Positions 25,278 through 36,200 of a DNA stretch of 64,000 nucleotides are shown here, piece after piece. Position numbers and translations under genes: made by a program. Under the pieces are notes generated by a model. The model saw only the letters and a program-made list of their open reading frames with translations. It was not told the origin of the DNA and ran no database searches. Every line of letters begins with the position of its first letter. Within the stretch, counting starts at the first letter, position 1. The DNA is from Tetrahymena elliotti 4EA (taxonomy: Eukaryota; Ciliophora; Oligohymenophorea; Hymenostomatida; Tetrahymenidae): assembly GCA_000231825.2 (NCBI GenBank), contig JH720352.1, positions 10,161-74,160 of the forward strand, given 5' to 3'.

Positions 25278-26618
25278 TCATAATATTTTTTTGTAAGAGC
25301 AGATTTATTTAGATTTATTATTTTAATTAACTAAGTTTTAATATTTTTCTGCATAAAACTTTTGTAAGAAAAGCTCAGAATGAATATAATATTCAAAATT
25401 TTAAACAATCACTTAATTTTATTATTATTCTACTTTGTCATGTTCACATTAATGACAAGAATTTTCTTAAATTATTTTTTATCTCATCTAAATTATATTA
25501 TGAAGAGTTTCTTGAGATAAGTTATACTTCATAAGTACTATACTCTCAATATTATTAATAGAACTATTATTCGTATCACCAAATTAAAGATTTTGTGGAT
25601 AGCAAATTCTCTATACTTTGATTTAGAAGTTACATTTGACTAAAATACCATCAAGTGTCATTATTTCAAAATCAGGTATTTCTACCCAGTCGTTTTCTAT
25701 CTAATTTAACATAAATTTCATATTTAGTTCTGTAATTATTCTAGCACTTTAACCAGTAAAAAACGAAACTTTATTATTTCTCATAATTTATAATATAAAA
25801 TCTTAGCTTGTTGTCCCTAGTAGAGCTAAAATAGCTTAAGAAAAGTAATTGTTTGATAAATGTAAAGAGCCAACATCCCATTTTATTTAAAAAGTCAATA
25901 TCTAAGCAAATTCATCTCCATTTAAATATTATTATGATAATTCTAATGCTTTTGATTGTAGGAACTATTCTCTTCTCTTAATGATTTCTAACAGATCTTA
26001 CTCTTGATACATACTTTTTATCATTTCAATCTGATTTTCCAATAAAATAGTAGGGATTTTATAAAGTTTCATCAACTAAGATAAGAAATAAAAGTCTTAA
26101 TTTTACATTCTTTCAAGTAATTCAATGGCTAAGTCATATTCTTTAGAAGTTTAAGAGTCTGTAACTTAAATTTAAATGAATCCTTCATTAAATGCATTTA
26201 TGCAACAAGCTAAATGCATTTATTTATAGCATTTCCCCTCAACTTTTCTATTATTCCATTCTAAATCTATGATAACTCCTGCAGGAAACACAAACTCCCT
26301 CTTTAAGTGTTTTACTTATTGGTACATCTGTTAGTCATAATAACTCAAAATTTAGTATTCGACTTATTTTAAACTTTGCGATTGGCTTTATTCATCTAAA
26401 TTAGTTTTTTTTAAGCTTTCATCTGCGTTATCTGAAGAAATTTAAATATTAGATTGCCTTAATTCAGATGAAGAATTTTAGAAATAAGCTATCAATTTTT
26501 ACCAAAAATCATTAAAATTCTATTATTAGTCCTTTATTTATATTTATTACTATTAGCAGCGACTTTATGAAATGATTTTTTAAGCAGAAGATATTAAGTT
26601 GCCTTCTTAATTGACCAT
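25278..26618 (-). CDS. family A copy 5 (A5), 446 aa
   Basis: Intact intronless member of the tandem family, from ATG 26618 (MVNQEGNLISSAQKIISQ) to TGA 25278-25280. As in A4, the A1/A2 start position is ATA and the ATG lies eight codons further upstream. The body keeps all family blocks: FVFPAGVIIDLEWNNRKVEG, FYFLSQLMKLYKIPTILL, QFLQSKALELSQQYLNGDEF, NDWVEIPDFEIMTLDG. It is more diverged from A1/A2 than they are from each other, including in the C-terminal 60 residues. Function unknown. A decayed B copy lies immediately upstream. Confidence 0.78.
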
Positions 26619-26850
26619 TCTAATCAATGCAAATAATTATTATTAAGTAAATAAATTAAGAAATTGTTTAATAAAATCTAAATGAAGATCTGATGATTGA
26701 TCAAAAAAATTTGTGTAAAATTAAAAAAAAAACAAAATATACAACACAAAAAAAATAAATGAAATTAATTGATGAATAATAATAGCACTTTTTGGGTATA
26801 TTTTTCCTTTAAAAATCTAGAAGTATTTTTTTTGAAATTATAATTGCTTT

Positions 26851-27497
26851 TCAAAATATTGATTTATCAATCTAATTATCCTCTTCTAATAATTTAGGAT
26901 TGGTTTTTAAAAAAAGTAAATTCCTAGGTTTTGGTATAGAAAACTTAATTTTAAAAATCTCAGTTTCTATCTTTAAAAGATCATTTTGGCCTTCAATCAT
27001 TTTTTTTCGGAGATATTCAACTTTTTAAAAAATGTTTACTTCATCAAAAGAATTATCCTGATGTGTCTATGAAAATTCCAGATTATAATTTTTTTAGTAA
27101 GATTTTTCAGATTGATTATTGTGGATAGTATTATGGTGATTATTTTCATCTACTCTTTTTATTATTCTAAGAGAGAAATTTTACAAAATTTTATTACTTT
27201 TATCTTTAAAATCACCTGTTTTTATCCTGATATCTTTTTCACCAAAAGATTTTTTTCTTTTGAGTTTAAGATCTAAGGAAGAAAATTTATTTTCTATATG
27301 CCAAGAAGATGATGAAGAAATCAAAAATGCATGATTTATCTAGTTTTTTGGAAGTTATAATCATTAAATTATTTTTATTTTAAATCTTTTTTATTCAAGA
27401 AATTATGAAAGAAATTGTAAATTTTATCTCTTTAGCTAATTTGATCTTCATTGTCTGTCTATAAATCATAGGGAATTTAGAAAAATAATTCAGACAT
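26851..27497 (-). pseudogene. family B copy 2 (B2), short and frameshifted
   Basis: Starts at ATG 27497 (MSELFFQIPYDLQTDNEDQ), homologous to B1. After about 55 codons a one-base shift near 27330 is needed to continue as HAFLISSSSWHIENKFSS through NFSLRIIKRVDENNHHNT and EYLRKKMIEGQNDLLKIE to TGA 26851-26853. Compared with B1 it lacks the long Gln-rich middle. The two B copies share both ends, which defines the family, but both are interrupted. Unknown function; probably a pseudogene. Confidence 0.55.
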
Positions 27498-28422
27498 GAT
27501 TTATTTGTATTACTTTTTTTATTATACTTATTTTCTTTTTATATTTAATTTAAATGTTTTAAATTTCCTTTATTTTTTTTTCAAAAACTGCTCTCAATAT
27601 ATTTTTAAAAATATTCTCTGGTATTTTGAAATATTTTTAGTTTATGTGCCAAACATTCCAGAATATTGATCTAATTACATTAATAGTTATTAATTTTTGA
27701 AAATATATTTTATTTTAATTAAATTAAATGTAAAATTATGTTTTTGTTGGAAAGAAATTATGATACTACTAGGCAAATGTTAACAATAATTTAATTAAAT
27801 TAGCTTTATTTTATTTAGATCTTAAAGCTTCCATTGTAATGTATTTTTTACCAAAATGAAAAAGTAGCTAAATATGCTTTATAATTGATTAAGTAAATTA
27901 ATTAGAATTACTTAATTTGATTGTTTAGAAAATTTTACTAAAAGTGAAAGTAGGAAAAAATTTAGAGTTACTTACTATTTCTAAAAAACATAAATCTTTA
28001 ATTTAATTTGACAAAAAAATTTCTAATTAGTTAAAAATTTATTCAGTTTTTTTAATAATTCATTAAGCAAATTTTTAAGAGAAATTTTCGAATTAAATTT
28101 CATATTTATCTTTTTTAATGATTGAAATAAATTAAATTTTACAAACAATAACTCAAAATTTCTCTGACTTCACTTTCTGTTTTTAAAAGATTTCATAATT
28201 TTTATATTGAATTTTAGAGTTTAAAATATTTTGAAATACTAAAGAATATTTACAAAATTGAGTTTGATTTATAATATAAATATATTTGATTTGAAAATAA
28301 TAATTTTGAAATAATTAAATTCTATTTTAAAATAATTTAGCAAGTTATACTATTATTATATTTAATTTATACTTTAAGCATTTATTCAAGATACAGCCTT
28401 AAGGGGGAAGATTAGCTTTTTT
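27498..28422. other. intergenic, no gene seen
   Basis: About 925 bases of AT-rich DNA marking the right border of the A/B array. No recognised repeat or gene. Confidence 0.55.
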
Positions 28423-30564
28423 TCAAACAAACTAATTTTAGGATAAGTTTTTAAGGAAATATTAATTAGAATTAATGAGATTTGAAGTATTAGATGAAAA
28501 AGTATTAGAAGATTGTGTGTCTTCTTGGGAAGAAGTGTAATTATCTGCACTTTTTTGATTATTATTTTATAAATTATTAGAGTTTGTAATATTATTGTTA
28601 TTGTTATTATTATTATTATTATTTTGAATACTATTGTTTATATTGCTGTTTAAGATGTCTTTGAATTTCTATGACTAAGCTATAGGAAGAGAGTTTATTT
28701 GGTTTAAAAATTCATAGATTTCTCTAACTCCATCATCGTTATTTTTTTCATCTTCGTTATTATTTTGATTTTCTTACCCGTTTTCTTTTTTTATGGACAT
28801 TTTTAATCTATTTGAATGATAAATTGATTCGTCACCTTAAGTAAGATCGAAGGCTAATCTATGGTCTTGATCTTCATTTTATCTATCAGTTTCAACTTAG
28901 AAGCTTTAATTGAATAAGATCTTCTAGTCATTTTTATCTGATATTCTTAGTAACTGTAAGCTGCTGGTTACTTGCTATTCTTCAAGTTGCTAATACAATT
29001 TTCTTGAACTAAATATGTTATTCTGCTACTAGAGAGTATTACCCAAGTTAGCATTACTTAATAGATTAAAGTTAAAGTTGTTATTCATATTCATAGCAGA
29101 GAAATTAAGAGAATTAAATAATTAAAAATTAAGCTTTGTTTATGAATTCTTTTATGAATCAAACATTTACAACTCATTATTTAAATCTCCAAAACCTATA
29201 TCGATATTCCTATTTTTGGCAAAGAAGTCTTCATTTTCAAATAGTGGCAGTTACTAATTAATAAGCAATGAATTCTATGGATGGAACTGAGAGTTTCCAT
29301 TTAAATTTTAATTCAAATTTAATCCAATATTCTATATTTCATTCTAATTCTATGTAAGTCCTTTAGAAAAAAATAATGATTTGAAAATGGCATCATTTTC
29401 TTTGCTTTTTTCTATGTCCATACAGCCTAAAAAACTGAGATTTTGACCTTCTTCTTTGATTTTTTCTTAATCCATTTGAGAAACAACAATGGAATTAACA
29501 GTGGCATTTTCCTAATTTAATTTTTAATTCCTAGGAATATACTCAAATTCAGGGAAAGCATCAAAACCTTCACCTCCATTTTCCCTAATAATTTTTTCCT
29601 TAAAGAGATGGATTGAGTCCTTCACATCTGTTATACTTTCTACTAATAAATTATTATCTTATTCTTCTACTTTTGTTTTATTATTGTTAATATTATTGGT
29701 GGGAAGCTTTTTTTTTTGATTTGTTTGTTTTATAGCTTAATCTCTATAATTATTATCTGAGCTATTTTGTGAATATTTTTCTTCACTATTATTATCTAAA
29801 TGATTATTTTCTTCTTAATCTGAATTAAAACTTTAGGCACCTTACTTTTTATTATTTTTTCTCCATAATTAAATATCCTTTTGTTTGTTAAGTGGAGTCC
29901 TATTATCTATTTGTGTTTTATTTTTTTAAATAGCTTTTTTGCCCTTCTTGACAGAATAAGAGTCTGTATTATCACAACTTCCTTATTCCTTTTGTTAGCC
30001 TTTCATTTTCTCCTTATCTCTTTCTTCTTTTGTCTTTTTCTTCTTTGTAATAGGGTCTTCAGGGTACAAGCTGTTCCATATTTCAAAAATAGAAGAAAGA
30101 TTTGGGTTTAATGAGTGATGCAAGACAAATAAAGCAGTTGCTTTTTTCCAGCATACAGTAATCCACTCTTAACTTCCATATTTAAAGTTTTTGTCATCGT
30201 TAGAAAATGCTAAATCACGCAAATATGTTTAATATTGCTAAAGTGTTTCCCATTTGGAATGCTCTTGATAATAAATGTTAATTAAATTCATATACTTAGT
30301 ACCAGGATATTCTGATTTTTTTCTATCTTCTAACCTTTAAGCAATGACATTCTTAACTTCTTTGTAGGTTTTTAGATTCATTTTTTCTTTCAAGAACTAA
30401 CTTGCATAATCTTCCATAAAGTAATTTGTAATTGCATTTTAGAAATGTTTATTTAAGAAATTTCTCTCTCCTTTGAGGACTTCTGTCATATAAATAACTT
30501 ACTCTTTGATTTCTTATGTTGCTAATGTATATTAGTGACCATCAAAAATATTAGAATTATTCAT
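28423..30564 (-). CDS. Asn-rich protein with conserved-looking N-terminal region, 713 aa
   Basis: Single uninterrupted frame from ATG 30564 (MNNSNIFDGHQYTLATQEIK) to TGA 28423-28425. Residues 1 to about 200 look globular and helical: NYFMEDYASQFLKEKMNLKT, AQRLEDRKKSEYPGTKYMNL, QEWITVCWKKATALFVLHHS, and then a lysine-rich stretch (ITKKKKTKEERDKEKMKG) that could be a nuclear signal. The rest is Asn/Gln/Ser/Asp-rich low complexity, including a run of consecutive Asn near residue 665. No membrane segment and no motif I can name. Low-complexity tails on an N-terminal domain are common in ciliate regulatory proteins, but the role is unknown. The frame of 713 codons free of TGA with balanced codons makes coding status firm. 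Confidence 0.72.
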
Positions 30565-31762
30565 TTTTCTATATAACTTTTATCAGATTCTCTTATTAAT
30601 TTAATAAGATTTAGTTAGACTAGCGAATTTCCTATATTCCTTAATAATTTTATCAATAAAACTGCTGATCTGAATTTAATATACTACCAAAATATTTTAA
30701 CTTAAATTTTAGTATATTTTGACTGTTTTTGACTTTCCTATTCTATTATTTGTTAAAAAATGCTGATTAAACTCTAAAGTAAAATCTTAATATTAAATTG
30801 ATTATTTTTATTTGATAATCTTTATATGATTTCTGATTTTCTTTTCTTTTAAAAGAAAACAGATTTTTCCTTTGTAAAATCTTCAGATTTCTTTCTTCTG
30901 ATTTTTTCTGAATCTATTTCAATTTTTTGTCATTTCTTCTCTTTTCTATATACTCTTCTAACAGATTTTATTAAGCTATTGGATTTTAACAAATCTCTTT
31001 TACTCAAAAACAAATATCTTCCTTTGGTAAAGTAGTTAATAGAAGCATTTTAATAATAGTATAAATTAATCACTTCTTCAAATTTAAAAAAAGAATAGAA
31101 AAACTATCAGTTATTTGTGAAAATTCTATTTATAATTAGATAAAAACTGTTCAGAATATTAAAAAAGAAAAGGAATTTATTATTATAAAACTATTTTTTT
31201 TTCTACCTTAAGGATAATATATCTTCGGATTAATATCATATTTATTTAAAATATATTAATGTGCTCGAGTTTAGAAATTCAAAACTGAATTATTTACTTT
31301 CTAATTCTAAATAAAAAAACATACTTTCATCAAAATTAAGAATACACTTTTTTATCTAAAATTAGAAAATATCTTTAAAGAGAGACAAACTCTAAATAGA
31401 ATTTTATATTAAAATATATTTATTTTACCTTTTTGAAAATAATATTTATTATTTTAATTCTGGATAATTTATGATAAATATCTTTATTTTTAAAATATTT
31501 TCTCACTAAAAAAATTCACGAATCAAAGAAGAAGAATATTTTCTAAAAAATGTTTAATATTCAATTATTTAGCTGTGAAGTGGAATAATTTACACATTCA
31601 ATTTTCCACCCAAAATATTTACTTCTATCTATAATTTATTATACATTTAATTTCTTACATTGATCGTCACTATTAGTTAATATTTGTCTATCTCACTATC
31701 ACTTATTATCTATTATTAATAATAATAGATTCAGATTGAAAATCAAAAAAATGCATTTTGTT

Positions 31763-31890
31763 AACTTAAATTGCTTTTATTATCAAATTTTTTATAATAG
31801 TTTCACAATCATAAAATTAATTTATGAATAAAACTTAAATTGCTTTTTTTATCAAATTTTTTATAATAGTTTCACAATCATAAAATTAAT
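31763..31890. repeat. 59-bp direct repeat, two copies
   Basis: 31763-31821 and 31832-31890 are the same sequence (aacttaaattgctttt...ataaaattaat) with a single base difference, separated by 10 bases. A recent local duplication in non-coding DNA. Confidence 0.85.
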
Positions 31891-32119
31891 CTTAAGGTTT
31901 GGCTCATTATTGAAATTTTAATTAATTTGAAAAAATTATTGCTTTTCTATGCCATAAAAAATTCTAAAAGACACCTATGATATAGATTGAAGAATTTTCT
32001 GAAATTGACTTTTACTTAATAATTAATTTAACAATAATTTAATTATCATCAGAATCTCTAGTAAAATAGAAAATATTCTTCTGATTAAGACTATCTAATT
32101 CATAAAACAAGTTTTTTAA

Positions 32120-33055
32120 TTTTATAATTCAAAAAAATAGAGGTATTTTCATTTTACTTATTTTATCTTCTTTTTTAAATCACTATCTGCTAAATTCATT
32201 AAATTTAGTATTAAAAAGTTTGTTTTGGGTGATTCTCAACAAAATTTAGAGCTTTACAAGGTTGTATTAAAAATGCTTTTTTTTAAATTCTTGTATTATA
32301 AACAAGTAAGTTGTTCGAAATTAGATTTTTGGTAATAATATCTCTCACTAAATTCAGAAGAAAGATGATTTTTATTTTTATCTAAAAATCAGTTTTAATT
32401 TAAACATCATTTATCTAGTGAAAAAAGAAAGATTTTTTAAGATTAAAAATATTAATTTAAAGTAAATAGAAGAATCATTAATATAAAAAATTAATAATTA
32501 AACATATACATATATTAGAAAAAGTGATATTTTTTTTAAAAAGAATTATTTTCTATTAATTACGATTTTTTAAATGCAATCACTTAATTTGATAATTTAA
32601 AAAAACAGAGGTATTTTAATTATTCTAAAAATTTTTGTGATGATTTTTTGAAGTTTTAAATAATAATTTAAGAAATTAATTGAATTTATTATTTAATTTT
32701 TGTATTCATCTCCAAAATTATTGAAAGTTTCAAAGGATTTAGTTCTTATATTAAAAATACTTTAATATTTTTTATTAAGATTTTTGTATTGTAATCAGTT
32801 AAGTTTGTCCTAAATTAGATTTTCAGATAATGATATCATTATCATTTAAAAAATGGATAATTTCATTTAAAACTAAAAATCAGTTTTTCTTAATAGATTA
32901 AGATATCTTTTTCATCAAGCTAAATAATAAAATTATTTTAAAAATGTATTAGCCTATTTGAATGAAGATTAGAAAATACTTTGATTGAAGAATATTTATT
33001 TAAAGTAATAGAAATATTAATTCAAAAAATGAATAATTAAACTAAACATAAACAA
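32120..33055. repeat. degenerate large direct repeat
   Basis: Landmarks recur in the same order about 470 bases apart. The a-rich cagaggtatttt motif is at about 32138 and 32607; ttcttgtattataaacaagt is matched by tttttgtattgtaatcagtt; taaaaatcagttt occurs at about 32382 and 32862. An old duplication, now diverged. Confidence 0.5.
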
Positions 33056-33214
33056 GAATAAATAAAATTTATAAAAATAAAATATTTTTTTAGTACTGTA
33101 TAAATAATACTTTATGTTTTGTTATCATTATCTATCTTTTAATTCAATAAAATAATACTCTTTTAGTAATTAATTTTAATTTAAACAAATTTATATATTT
33201 AAAAAATTTTTAAA

Positions 33215-36200
33215 TCAAGAATCTTGAAGTAAATATTGTTTCTTTTTAAAATTATACTACTCTTTTTATTAACGTAAAGTCTCAAATAAAGAATCTACAT
33301 TACGTTCTCTTTAGCTAGCAATTGGATTTTATTGTTTTTTCAAGCTCCTCTAGTTTAATTGGTAATTAGAATTTTAGTTTGCTTATTATTGTTCTTTTTA
33401 AAGTCTCCCCTTTTGATTGTTTTAACCATTCGAGCTATTATGGGTACTCATAGATGCATTTACTTTTAAGTGATGATGAGTAACAGGTTACCTTGAAAGA
33501 CTTGTATTTTGGTTAGAGGCTCTTGTAGTAAAGCTATATTGACCTTAATTCATCATTTATCTCTTAAAATTAGGTGAAAAAGGCTCTGTTTTTAAAATAT
33601 CATCTTATTTATCCTGCTTTTGCTTAAAAGCAGTACCATTGTAACTTCTATTGTTATTATTAATACTACTACCATACAAGAACTCAGGATTTGTATTGAG
33701 TCTTTCGGTTTAATAGCCAGTTGCACCAATTAAGACACTATTAGACATAATTTGGCTTCCTTGCTATTCTAAAGAATTTTAATATTAAAGTTTGTTGAGA
33801 AGATTATTCTTGCTTAAGATTCCATTTTTCCTAAAAATATTGTCTAGATGTTTATTAAATTCCTGCTTTTACTTCTAATTTCCTTGTTCAAAATTCTCTA
33901 TAGCATTAATCCTATCAAAGAATTATTGGTTCTGATTAGAATAAGTATAATAATTATTTTAATGGTCTAAATCTTATTCTAAAGCTTCTTCATCAAGCCA
34001 TTTAGATCTTTTTTATTTTAGGTAGCTACTATTTTTGATCTAATCTTTCTTAAAGAGATCTGTTTCTGATGATTAAGTAGGGTATGCCTAATAAGAGTTC
34101 TAATTGAGACTAGGGGAATTAATCTTTTTTGTGCTTGTTGCATTCAGGCTACCTTAATAATTTTCCATATTCTCTTGCAGTCTTTGCATTAAGTATTAAG
34201 AATTACTAGAAGTTTATTGTTTAACTTAATTATTACCAATTTCTTCATCATTATGATACTACAATTTTTAGTTAAAATTAATCTTTTGACTTTATAGCTA
34301 ATTAAAATGATTAGCTTATTACTATTGAAAATCATCCTTTTGATTGGATAAAGCTTAGACATTTTTTTCATCAAAGTGTTATTATTATATATTTTAATTC
34401 TATTGATTTTGATAACGTTGTTTGTTTAAGTATTCATGGAAAAGTTAATTTCCACGTTAGGCAGGTTAACTTGAGTTTTGATGAACAATTGAATTATCTT
34501 TTTAATTAAAATTGCTATTGTTCAAAGTTGTGTTCTGTCTACTTGCATAGTTATTCAAGTCTATTTATGTGGCTTCTTTTTTTATTTTTTACACATCATC
34601 AATTAGCTATGATAAATCTTAAGAACTCATAATATTATACTATTAATAATTCTACTGCATTTACTACTATTAATATTCTTCTTCTTCAACTGGCTAGCTG
34701 ATATTAGATCTAATACTAGCATATTAAGATTCGAAATTACCCTAATTTCTATGAATATTTGATTATTACTACATTTAGTGCTATTGTACATATGATGAAG
34801 GTTAATTAGATTGATAATTGCTGGCTATTCCGCTTTGATGAATTTATGATAAATTTTAAAATTGTAGTTATTATTAAATATTGTTTTTACTACGAGGAGT
34901 TTCATTAAATTAAGTAGTCCTAGGTTGATGTGGTGTTAAATGATAGGAACTATACTATGGTGATTATTACTATTGGAGATGAGTTGTATTCAATTTTTCA
35001 GCACCTTAGCTACTTCTAGTTATACCTTACTAGCATAAGAAAGATCTGCATTGCTAATAAAAGCGATAAAGATTAATCTTTTCAACTTCGCTAGAAAATT
35101 TGAATGTATCATGCTACTCTTCTACAGAGTTATTTTCAGTCCCTAAAATATCATAGTGCTAATGTAATTATTGATTATTTTTAAGTTAGTTCTACTAATG
35201 TTATTATAAGTTATGCTACTCATTTTGAAGCTATTATAAATACATTTTTTATTGTAAAATTTATTCAAGTTATAGTTAAATATGATTGGCTTAGTGTTCT
35301 TAAGATTTCTATTACTATTGAACATTTTGTTCTGAGATATGTTATTGAGGTAATGAATCGATTTCTCTATCAGTATTTGTGTTTGTTTTATTTTTAAAAT
35401 AAGATTCGCAAATTAATTCAAATTAATTCTTCACCTCTTGAATAACCTGTGTCTTGTTTTGAATTACTTATATTTCTTTTAGTATTTCATTTTATTTATT
35501 CATAAATATTTATTCAGCTTACTAAAGTAAATGCTATTCCCTATTGACAATACTAGCTTTTACATCATTTAGATTATCCTATATTTGATCTTTTATGATT
35601 TTTATTTATCTTAAACACTCTTTTCTTTTATCAATAAGTCTCTTTTGCTATATTATTAACTACTCTATACTTGAGTTGATTTCATGAGATGTCTCTATCA
35701 TTTTTCCTAAAAGATATTCAAAATTTTTGCTGATGCTTTGAACATCATGATCTCTGTGCTCCCCATTTTATAAACATTTGATACAGAGTAGCTTATTATC
35801 ACAAGTAAAACAATATAAAGCCAATTCATTGAATGGATGTTCATTACAATTAAGTTAAGTGGATGAAATTGTACCTCCAATCAATGAATTAAAAGCAGAA
35901 TTACTTTCTCTTATTTCATCAACCTAATGTAGTTGCAATTTATTGATTTATTAATTTTAAATATTACCAGCTAATATTTATTGTTAAAGATCTGACTAGT
36001 TTTGTTAAAATTTTTAATTCAAATTAATTGCCTTTCCATTTTAAAGATTTTCGTTGATTTCCAATTAGTTTGATTCATATTCACCTATCATTCCTGTCTC
36101 AAGTTGAGATTACTATCTGTATGGTAGATGTTTTTAGTTATGTGCTAACTATGCATCAAAAATGATATTTGCTTCATCCCCATTTCCATAAGTCTGTAAA

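Larger units (their letters stand above)
30565..33214. other. long intergenic region with direct repeats
   Basis: About 2.65 kb without a gene between two minus-strand genes. It holds a near-perfect 59-bp direct repeat (31763-31890) and a degenerate duplication of about 400 bases (32120-33055). Otherwise AT-rich. Confidence 0.6.
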
